A stretch of DNA of 5,578 nucleotides, taken from Clostridiales bacterium. Lineage in GTDB: Bacteria > Bacillota > Clostridia > Oscillospirales > Oscillospiraceae. Position 1 is the first letter of the stretch, and each line of letters starts with the position of its first letter. Of the stretch, positions 1 to 4,721 are shown one piece after another. The notes beneath the pieces are model-generated. The model was not told where the DNA came from. It made no database searches and worked only from the letters and a program-made list of their open reading frames with translations. A program made the translations under genes and the position numbers. The stretch is from contig JAJPXR010000220.1 in the NCBI GenBank assembly GCA_021205375.1, positions 1 through 5,578 of the forward strand, in the 5' to 3' direction.

Positions 1-530
1 TGCTCACCAGCTACCAGATGGGACTGGAGGGCGTCTGTATCTCCGCCTCCTGCGCCGCGCCGGAAAAGGCCATGCAGCTTTTGAACCTGCTCTACACTGC
101 CGAATATGTGGTCAATCTGCTGGAGCATGGCATCGAGGATGTCAACTACACCCTGACCGAGGACGGAGCCGCAGACCACGGCGGCGGCTATTTCCTGCTC
201 TATGGTCAGCCCCTGAATCAAACGCTGCGGTATCCCTCAGCGGACTACGGGGAGAATTACGAGGAAAAATGTCTGACCTTCACGGAAAACGACGTGGTTT
301 CCCCGGCCTGCGGCTTTGTCTCTGATTCCTCGCCCGTCTCCAAAGAGGTGGCGCTGTGCCAGGCGGTGGTGGAATACTACTTCCCGGTGCTGGACTGCGG
401 CTGTGTGGACCCGGACGAGGAAATTCCAAAGTTTGTGGAGGAACTGAAAGAGGCAGGCATCGACACAATTATTGCGGAGAAACAGCGGCAGTTGGACCAG
501 TGGGCGGCGGAGCAGGCGAACGGGGCGTGA
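1..530 (+). CDS. ABC transporter solute-binding lipoprotein, C-terminal part (DUF3502-like), 5' end outside window
   Basis: This is the 3' end of a gene entering from the left. The frame is open from base 3 and stops at TGA 528-530, giving about 175 residues. The segment 'CAAPEKAMQLLNLLYT' is the kind of helix seen in extracellular sugar-binding proteins of LipO-like type, where 'xxPEKAMxLLNLLYTD' begins the C-terminal DUF3502 region. It is followed by 'LLEHGIEDVNYTL', also typical of that region. The protein ends in a charged helix, as mature binding proteins often do. It would sit outside the membrane and deliver a sugar or oligosaccharide to an ABC permease whose genes should lie upstream. 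The signal peptide and lipobox are not in the window. A hairpin terminator follows 65 bases after the stop, so this is probably the last gene of its operon. The substrate cannot be told. The family assignment rests on remembered sequence patterns, not on a search. Confidence 0.7.
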   Translation, partial: LTSYQMGLEGVCISASCAAPEKAMQLLNLLYTAEYVVNLLEHGIEDVNYTLTEDGAADHGGGYFLLYGQPLNQTLRYPSADYGENYEEKCLTFTENDVVSPACGFVSDSSPVSKEVALCQAVVEYYFPVLDCGCVDPDEEIPKFVEELKEAGIDTIIAEKQRQLDQWAAEQANGA

Positions 531-595
531 TAACGGCTTTTCCCTTGTTCCATCTGAACCACCTCTATTTGCGTCAGTGATTGCTCTAAAAATGC

Positions 596-640
596 GAAAT
601 GGCCCTGGAACCGGATGGTTTCAAGGCCGTTTCTTGTTTG
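596..640 (+). terminator. Rho-independent terminator of the solute-binding protein operon
   Basis: Bases 596-612 pair with 617-633 around a GGAT loop. The outer nine pairs are GAAATGGCC with GGCCGTTTC (one T-G wobble). A C/A mismatch follows, then seven inner pairs (606-612 with 617-623, one wobble). A T-rich tail, TTCTTGTTT, runs over 631-639. The hairpin lies 65 bases beyond the stop at 528-530 and points the same way as that gene. The tail is imperfect, which limits confidence in termination efficiency, but the pairing is long and not explained by coding. Confidence 0.7.
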
Positions 641-710
641 AGGACACATTGAGAAAGCTGCTCTGCTTAGAAATTCCTTTTGTGAATAACCAGAAATAGA
701 AATGAAATAT

Positions 711-739
711 TTGCTTTTTCTTCTAACTCTGTCTAAAAT
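711..739 (+). promoter_or_regulatory. Candidate sigma-A promoter of the aldo/keto reductase operon
   Basis: TTGCTT (711-716, four of six consensus bases) and TAAAAT (734-739, five of six) are separated by exactly 17 bases. They lie in an AT-rich patch between the upstream terminator and the aldo/keto reductase gene. Transcription would begin near 746, leaving a leader of roughly 90 bases before the ATG at 838. There is no second obvious candidate in this gap. No operator-like palindrome is evident next to it. Confidence 0.5.
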
Positions 740-826
740 AAAGGCAGGAGATACCGGTCAGCAACGCCGAAATCCAACGGCGGAACCTGTGTTTTTACGA
801 AACTCTCATTGACATCGCAATCGAGC

Positions 827-832
827 AGGAGG
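827..832 (+). promoter_or_regulatory. Strong ribosome binding site fixing the start of the aldo/keto reductase
   Basis: A full AGGAGG sits five bases upstream of the ATG at 838. The frame is open further upstream but offers no normal start codon, so this site decides the start. Confidence 0.85.
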
Positions 833-837
833 AATTT

Positions 838-1932
838 ATGGAATACCGTATTTTGCCCCACGGGGGCGAAAAAATCAGCGTCATTGGAATGGGGTCTTCC
901 GTGATCGGGGAGCGCCCGGAGAAGGAGATCATTGCGGCTGTCCGTTCCGCGATGGAACACGGCGTCAACTATTTCGACATGGCGGGCGGTCATGCGACGA
1001 TTTTTGACGCCTATGGCAAAGCGCTGGAGGGGAAACGGGAGCAGGTCTATTTGCAGGTTCACTTTGGCGCAGATTACACGTCCGGGGAATACGGCTGGAC
1101 GACCAGCCTGAAAAAAATCCAAAAATCCGTTCAGTGGCAGATGGAGAAGCTGCGGACAGATTACATCGACTTTGGCTTTATCCACTGCATGGATGAGGAC
1201 AGTGATTTAGACACCTATCTCAAAAACGGTGTGCTGGATTATATCCTGGAGCTAAAACAGAAGGGCATTGTTCATCATATCGGAATGTCCTCGCACACCC
1301 CGGCGGTGGCGCACCGGGTCCTGGACATGGGGCTCCTGGATGTGCTGATGTTCAGCATCAATCCCCTGTACGACTACGGGCAGGGCGACTACGCCATCGG
1401 CAGCAGCAGTGAACGGTATGCGCTGTACCGCCGCTGTGAAAAGGAGGGCGTCGGCATTATCGTCATGAAGCCCTTCTGCGGCGGTCAGCTTCTGGATGCG
1501 GAGCAGTCTCCCTTCGGCGTGGCGCTGGGAAAGCATCAGTGTATCCAGTATGCCCTGGATAAGCCTGGTGTGCTGACCGTCGTTCCCGGATACGGCAGTG
1601 AGGCAGAGCTGATGGAGGTGCTGGACTATTTCAATGCCCCGGACGAGCAGAAGGACTATTCTGTGATTGCCGGGTATACGCCAAAAGAATCTGAGGGCGC
1701 TTGCGTCTACTGTAAGCACTGTCACCCCTGTCCGGCGGGGCTTGATATTGCGCTCATCAACAAATATTATGACCTCGCCATGCTGGGCGACAACCTGGCA
1801 AGAGAACACTACCTGACACTGGAGAAAACCGCCGGGGACTGTATCGGCTGCGGTCACTGCGACAGCCGCTGTCCGTTCCATGTCCGTCAGAGCGAGCGGA
1901 TGAAGCTGATTTGCGAGACATTTGGGAAATGA
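838..1932 (+). CDS. Aldo/keto reductase with C-terminal two-cluster [4Fe-4S] ferredoxin domain
   Basis: This complete 364-residue protein has an N-terminal aldo/keto reductase TIM barrel (about residues 1-275) and a C-terminal ferredoxin-like domain. The barrel shows 'NYFDMAGGH' (residues 44-52), 'DYIDFGFIHC' (108-117), 'IGMSSHTP' and 'GVGIIVMKPFCGG'. The ferredoxin part has C289-x2-C-x2-C-x2-C-P and C335-x2-C-x2-C-x3-C-P, eight cysteines for two [4Fe-4S] clusters. The usual catalytic tetrad Asp-Tyr-Lys-His appears here as D47-H52-H75-H116: Asp and His are kept, but Tyr and Lys positions hold His. This suggests chemistry different from ordinary NADPH-dependent carbonyl reduction, perhaps ferredoxin- or flavin-linked electron transfer. 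It is cytosolic, as no signal is seen. It starts at 838 behind a perfect AGGAGG and its stop overlaps the start of the lipoprotein gene. The family call is firm; the substrate is unknown. Confidence 0.93.
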   Translation: MEYRILPHGGEKISVIGMGSSVIGERPEKEIIAAVRSAMEHGVNYFDMAGGHATIFDAYGKALEGKREQVYLQVHFGADYTSGEYGWTTSLKKIQKSVQWQMEKLRTDYIDFGFIHCMDEDSDLDTYLKNGVLDYILELKQKGIVHHIGMSSHTPAVAHRVLDMGLLDVLMFSINPLYDYGQGDYAIGSSSERYALYRRCEKEGVGIIVMKPFCGGQLLDAEQSPFGVALGKHQCIQYALDKPGVLTVVPGYGSEAELMEVLDYFNAPDEQKDYSVIAGYTPKESEGACVYCKHCHPCPAGLDIALINKYYDLAMLGDNLAREHYLTLEKTAGDCIGCGHCDSRCPFHVRQSERMKLICETFGK

Positions 1933-2495
1933 GAAAGCTGGTTTCAGGAGTTCTGCTGTTTTGTATACTGCTTTCCATGAGCGGCTGTGCCAATCCACAG
2001 GAAAGCAATGAGGATATATCCGGTTCTGAGGTCGTGGAATCAAACGATGTAGTAGAAAATGAAGTCACTACGCCAGATCTTGGTGAGCAAGAAACGTCTT
2101 TTACGGATACAGTGCAGGATGAAGATTCAGAAACAGAGGAGGAAACGTCGAACATGAAGGTTCAAATCGGAGACAGCGTGTTTATCGCCACGCTGGAAGA
2201 AAATGAAGCGGTCAAGGCCCTTGTCGAAATGATGGAAGAAGCCCCTGTTGTGATCGAGATGAGCGACTATTCCGGCTTTGAGAAGGTCGGCCCGCTTGGA
2301 ACCAGTCTGCCCGCCAGCAACAGTCAGACGACGACTCAGGCCGGGGACATTGTCCTCTACAACGGCAATCAAATCGTGATTTTCTACGGCTCCAACTCCT
2401 GGAGTTACACCCGGTTGGGCCATATCGACGATTTGACCGGTTGGGAGGAAGCGCTGGGCAGCGGTGATGTGGCAGTCACTTTTTCGCTTGATTGA
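1929..2495 (+). CDS. Lipoprotein with C-terminal cyclophilin-like fold domain
   Basis: This is a protein of 188 residues. The N-terminus 'MRKLVSGVLL...SMSGC' is a short lipoprotein signal with the lipid-carrying Cys at residue 20. A low-complexity acidic linker rich in Glu, Asp, Ser and Thr follows (about 21-75). The compact C-terminal domain (76-188) starts 'MKVQIGDSVF' and includes 'LYNGNQIVIFYGSNSWSYT' and 'LGHID', the pattern of the small bacterial cyclophilin-like (Cyclophilin_like2) family. That family resembles the cyclophilin barrel but has no proven isomerase role. The ATG at 1929 overlaps the reductase TGA (ATGA), implying translational coupling. A TTG at 1911 in the same frame would add six residues ahead of the signal peptide and is less likely. 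The product should be anchored outside the membrane. A strong internal AGAGGAGG (2135-2142) before Met76 could give a soluble short form of typical family length. Confidence 0.85.
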   Translation: MRKLVSGVLLFCILLSMSGCANPQESNEDISGSEVVESNDVVENEVTTPDLGEQETSFTDTVQDEDSETEEETSNMKVQIGDSVFIATLEENEAVKALVEMMEEAPVVIEMSDYSGFEKVGPLGTSLPASNSQTTTQAGDIVLYNGNQIVIFYGSNSWSYTRLGHIDDLTGWEEALGSGDVAVTFSLD

Positions 2496-2829
2496 ATATT
2501 ATCCCAGGCGGTATTTGCATCGGGGAAGGCATAACTCTCAATTCAAAGACATTGGATATCTGTGTCGAGGCTACAACATCTCTAACACACTGTCTACATT
2601 TCACCACACTTTTTTCACTTTGTGAATACAACTTCTTATACGCACCATAGGGGTTTGGCCTCAGTTGCAAGATGGGTCAGGCTAAAATATGCTGCCATGA
2701 ATCTGAAAAAGCTGGCAAATTGGAGTTAGAATAACGCCTTTTTGGGCGATTTCTATGCTATTTTCGTTCTTAATTGTGCGGAAAGTTCTTCTTTCGCACA
2801 GCAAATATAGAGGTCCTTTGACAGACTGA
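2496..2829. other. Gene-poor intergenic region
   Basis: This 334-base AT-richer stretch has stops in all frames and no recognisable coding sequence. A minus-strand open frame (2476-2670, 64 codons) has no family resemblance and overlaps the end of the lipoprotein gene, so it is not called. The right end holds a bulged hairpin (2775-2800) and leads into the strong stem at 2830-2862. A short GC stem with a T-rich loop (CGCC...GGCG, about 2735-2749) is a weak terminator candidate. No convincing terminator lies directly after the lipoprotein stop. Confidence 0.6.
2775..2800. repeat. Inverted repeat, bulged hairpin
   Basis: TGTGCG (2775-2780) plus AAAG (2782-2785) pair with CTTT (2791-2794) plus CGCACA (2795-2800) around a TTCTT loop, with G2781 bulged. 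The 10-pair stem has no T-run on either strand, so it is not a clean terminator. It lies 30 bases from the larger stem at 2830. Role unknown. Confidence 0.5.
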
Positions 2830-2867
2830 GGGCCGGGGGAGCTTTTCTTGCTCTCCCGGCCCCTTTT
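2830..2867. terminator. Strong GC hairpin, probable terminator between convergent genes
   Basis: Bases 2830-2842 pair with 2850-2862 over 13 pairs (one G-T wobble, 2838/2854) around a TTTTCTT loop. On the plus strand it is followed by CC and four T (2864-2867). On the minus strand the sequence after the stem is only modestly T-rich. It sits 30 bases beyond the old end of the minus-strand PTS IIB gene and about 335 beyond the plus-strand lipoprotein gene, so it may stop transcription from both sides. The pairing is certain; the direction is inferred. Confidence 0.65.
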
Positions 2868-2936
2868 CCGTTGGCGGCTGGTTGATTTGATTTACTTTCC
2901 GAAATACGGAGCCAGCTTTTCCGTCAACTCCTTCAC

Positions 2937-3170
2937 CTACATCATATTCACCAGGCCCACAGCGGGACCAGCCTTCTCCGCATTGGGAACCAGGTCGGCG
3001 CTGCAAATGTACAGGTCAGCGGCGCCGGGCATCACATCGTCGATGGTGGAGTGGACCACTTCCACGCCAGTGACACCCAGGGAAGTCAGCACCTTTTTGG
3101 CGTTCATCTCCATGACGAAGGAAGTGCCGAGACTGGAACCGCAGAAGCACATGATTTTGTTGATACTCAT
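2937..3170 (-). CDS. PTS sugar transporter subunit IIB (ascorbate/SgaB-like), C-terminally truncated by an amber codon
   Basis: The gene begins at ATG 3170-3168 and stops at TAG 2939-2937, 77 residues. The start 'MSINKIMCFCGSSLGTS' shows the IIB phosphocysteine loop with Cys10 (C-G-S-S-L-G-T-S). The rest follows the usual IIB alternation, with 'GAADLYICSADLV' and 'AVGLVNMM' near the end. IIB would carry phosphate from IIA to the sugar bound by IIC, in the cytosol. After the TAG the same frame stays open for 14 codons ('VKELTEKLAPYFGK') to TAA 2894-2892, which matches the normal last helix of a 92-residue IIB. So the TAG is a late nonsense mutation and the product lacks its final helix. A weak ribosome binding site (AAGAAG) lies about 12 bases upstream. 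Since its IIC partner is destroyed, the gene is probably dying. Confidence 0.8.
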   Translation of the reverse strand: MSINKIMCFCGSSLGTSFVMEMNAKKVLTSLGVTGVEVVHSTIDDVMPGAADLYICSADLVPNAEKAGPAVGLVNMM

Positions 3171-3206
3171 AGTAATAATCTTCTTTATAATACAGATTGG
3201 ATTGAT

Positions 3207-3228
3207 TTCCGCAGGCTTGCAAGCGGAA
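3207..3228. repeat. Inverted repeat between the PTS IIC and IIB genes
   Basis: TTCCGC (3207-3212) pairs with GCGGAA (3223-3228) around a 10-base loop, in the 83-base gap between the IIC stop and the IIB start. There is no T-run after it on the minus strand. It could be an mRNA processing or stabilising hairpin, or chance. Confidence 0.3.
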
Positions 3229-3253
3229 TGAGCGACAGATGGATAGGCCGTTT

Positions 3254-3949
3254 TTAGTCGGCGGCTTTGGCGTTGGCTTTCTTACCGATGGTGTAGTTGT
3301 ACAGCACAGGCAGCAGGAACAGCACGACAACGATAATGGACAGGGTGTTGGCGTTGACGACTTTCATCAGGTTGCCGAAGATGATACCTACAAGGGTGAA
3401 GTCAGTGTCGGAGAAGGTAATGTTGGCAAAGCCCATCTGTCCCAGTACCGGGTACAGGCCAGCGGCCAGGAAGGTGGCCACCACGCCGTGGACAAAGGAA
3501 CCAACCACACAGCCTTTCAGGCCGCCGGTGGCGTTGCCACAGACACCAGCCGTCGCGCCGCGGAAGAAGTGCAGCACCGCGCCGGGGAGGATGAGTTGTA
3601 CGCCGCTCATGCCGGCAATGGACATCAGAATGGCGATCAGGCAGGACATGTAGAGGGCGTGGTGGCCGGTCAGGAAGATGTACTTCAACCGGGAGAACCG
3701 GGCCAGGAGGATGTTGCACACCATGCCCAGCGCGAAGATGGAGGCGGTCTGAACTGCAAAGTCGGACAGGCCCAGAGAGGTGATGGCCTCGTTGTTGGGG
3801 ACGACGCCCTCCACGCCGAAGGCGATTTGGAACAGGCTGCCGAAGGGGACGATGGCGTCCTCTACCACGCCGGAACCGGCATTCAGGATGATGAAGCCGA
3901 GGATGGTTTTAATGGTGCCCTTGATGCAGGACTGGAAGCAGGACGTGGG
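3254..3949 (-). pseudogene. PTS sugar transporter subunit IIC (UlaA/SgaT-like), N-terminally truncated and internally deleted
   Basis: Membrane subunit of an ascorbate-type PTS. Similarity runs in one minus-strand frame from about 3949 ('SCIKGTIKTILGF') to TAA 3256-3254. The only start codon in the IIC part is a GTG at 3868, giving 204 residues against roughly 420-460 for the family. Recognisable blocks are 'FGVEGVVPNNEA', 'RLKYIFLTGHHALY', 'HFFRGATAGVCGNATGG' and 'FANITFSDTDF'. In intact proteins the second and third are separated by about 200 residues. Here 'IAGMSGVQ' passes straight into 'LILPGAVLHFF' near 3593-3604, so a large in-frame central deletion is inferred. The first 35 or so residues are missing and replaced by the end of an SDR gene. 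The remnant is hydrophobic with several membrane segments but cannot form a working IIC. The family block order is from memory. Confidence 0.78.
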
Positions 3950-4381
3950 GACCAGGTCCTGGGGAACGCCCAGGCGTCCAATGGGGGGCTTGGCAGCAGC
4001 TCTGCGCGCATTTCGTTGGAGCGCTTGTCCTCCGGGGTGTCGCCCTCGATGTGACCGATGAGGATGCAGTTGGAGGTGATTCCACGTGGCCCCAGCTCCT
4101 TGGCCATCTCATAAGTCAGAGCCTCCAGCCCGGCGCGGGCGGCGGCGAAGGAGAGGCGGGATACCAACCGCCGTTCCTGCTGTTGATGATGCGGGGGCCT
4201 TGCTGTCCTTCATGTAGGACAGGCACAGCTTGACACTGACCACCACGTCGATGCTGCCAAACCGCTCATAGACCATCCGAATGACATCTCGCATATGGGA
4301 GTTGTTCTCGTAAATCTCCGGGGCGGCGGCCAGGTTTTCCTCCCACATGGCCTTGGGGTTCTGGGCGAAGCCCAGCGGAGG
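3950..4381 (-). pseudogene. Short-chain dehydrogenase/reductase (SDR) remnant with frameshifts and internal deletion
   Basis: Pieces of one SDR read on the minus strand in three frames. Frame 1 (about 4381-4198) gives 'MRDVIRMVYERFGSIDVVV' then 'SVKLCLSYMKDSKAP'. After one lost base near 4193-4199, frame 2 gives 'RIINSRNGGWYP'. After another near 4158-4166, frame 3 gives 'LSFAAARAGLEALTYEMAKE' and 'LGPRGITSNCILIGHIEGD'. After a third near 3992-3995, frame 1 returns with 'KPPIGRLGVPQDLV', the usual SDR C-terminal stretch. The nucleotide-binding TGxxxGxG start is absent, and the NNAG region is missing between 'DVVV' and 'SVKLC' (about 4235-4240). The active-site YxxxK reads F-A-A-A-R. SDRs reduce or oxidise alcohols, often sugars, which would fit a neighbouring PTS. 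It is certainly non-functional as read. Confidence 0.75.
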
Positions 4382-4721
4382 GTGAGCAATTCACCGCCAA
4401 TGCCATACGGCTGGCCCTGGCGGACCGGGGCTGGGAAGCTGTCCGCGTTCTCAGCTTCTGTGATATGGACCAGGGAGAAATACTGCCCGAAGACAAAAAC
4501 TGACCGGATAGGACGATTTCGCGGCCCAGGCCAACGCGCCCTCTGTTCGGCTGCTGATCGCGGACCGGGACTACAGTCCTTTGGTGAAGCAGGAGGTCAG
4601 GTGGATCGGCCTGCCCAACGGCGGCAGCCTTTCACCGGTGAATCCGACAGAAAACTTTAACATGGCGGACAGCAGGCTGGATGCCTGGCTGGATGTGGAA
4701 CTGAAAGGGGAAAGAGTATGA
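4375..4721 (+). pseudogene. 3' part of an unrecognised gene upstream of nifH, broken by a stop and a frameshift
   Basis: Two plus-strand segments read like one protein. The first (4375-4500) includes 'FTANAIRLALADRGWEAV' and 'LSFCDMDQGEILPEDKN' and meets TGA at 4501-4503. The second, in the next frame from 4512, includes 'NAPSVRLLIADRDYSP', 'VRWIGLPNGGSLSPVNPTEN' and 'DSRLDAWLDVELKGERV', ending at TGA 4719-4721. That stop overlaps the nifH ATG at 4718 (ATGA), the mark of a real, once-coupled gene. The frames join if one base was lost near 4507-4512; a TAG at 4509-4511 also closes the second frame on its 5' side. The 5' end is missing: left of about 4375 the DNA belongs to the minus-strand SDR remnant. 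I do not recognise the family. Position suggests a nifH-associated accessory protein; that is inference. Confidence 0.6.
4704..4710 (+). promoter_or_regulatory. Ribosome binding site of the NifH-family gene
   Basis: AAAGGGG lies seven bases upstream of the ATG at 4718 and inside the last codons of the preceding broken gene. It supports this start and could allow translation even though the upstream reading frame is broken. Confidence 0.7.

Larger units (their letters stand above)
531..837. other. Intergenic region between sugar-binding protein and aldo/keto reductase
   Basis: This 307-base gap holds the terminator (596-640), the candidate promoter (711-739) and the ribosome binding site of the reductase. 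The only coding-like trace is in the last 96 bases. The frame of the downstream reductase stays open from 742 (after TAA 739-741) to its ATG and reads like protein (for example 'RRNLCFYETLIDIAIEQEE'), but contains no ATG, GTG or TTG. It may be the tail of a lost gene or chance. Confidence 0.6.

Noticed and set aside
809..814. A perfect TTGACA that could be a -35 box
   Set aside because: No -10 lies at a usable distance before the ATG at 838; it falls in the leader.
1911..1913. TTG as start of the lipoprotein
   Set aside because: ATG 1929 gives a classic MRK-type signal and an ATGA overlap; the TTG would place extra residues ahead of the signal peptide.
1252..2043. A 263-codon minus-strand open frame
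   Set aside because: It lies opposite the well-supported aldo/keto reductase and lipoprotein genes and has no family resemblance.
2476..2670. A 64-codon minus-strand open frame
   Set aside because: No recognisable motif, weak start, and overlap with the end of the lipoprotein gene.
2665..2688. TTGCAA and TAAAAT as a promoter in the gene-poor region
   Set aside because: The spacer is only 12 bases and no gene follows on that strand.
2937..2939. Amber codon as pyrrolysine or recoded sense codon
   Set aside because: There is no pyrrolysine context, and neighbouring decay makes a plain nonsense mutation far simpler.
3239..4054. A 271-codon plus-strand open frame
   Set aside because: It is antisense to the PTS IIC and SDR remnants, whose minus-strand translations match known families; its Gly/Gln/His/Asp-rich text looks like a shadow.
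4295..4660. A 121-codon plus-strand open frame spanning the SDR/nifH-upstream junction
   Set aside because: Its text is shadow-like; the sensible protein lies in the two other plus-strand frames (4375-4500 and 4512-4721).
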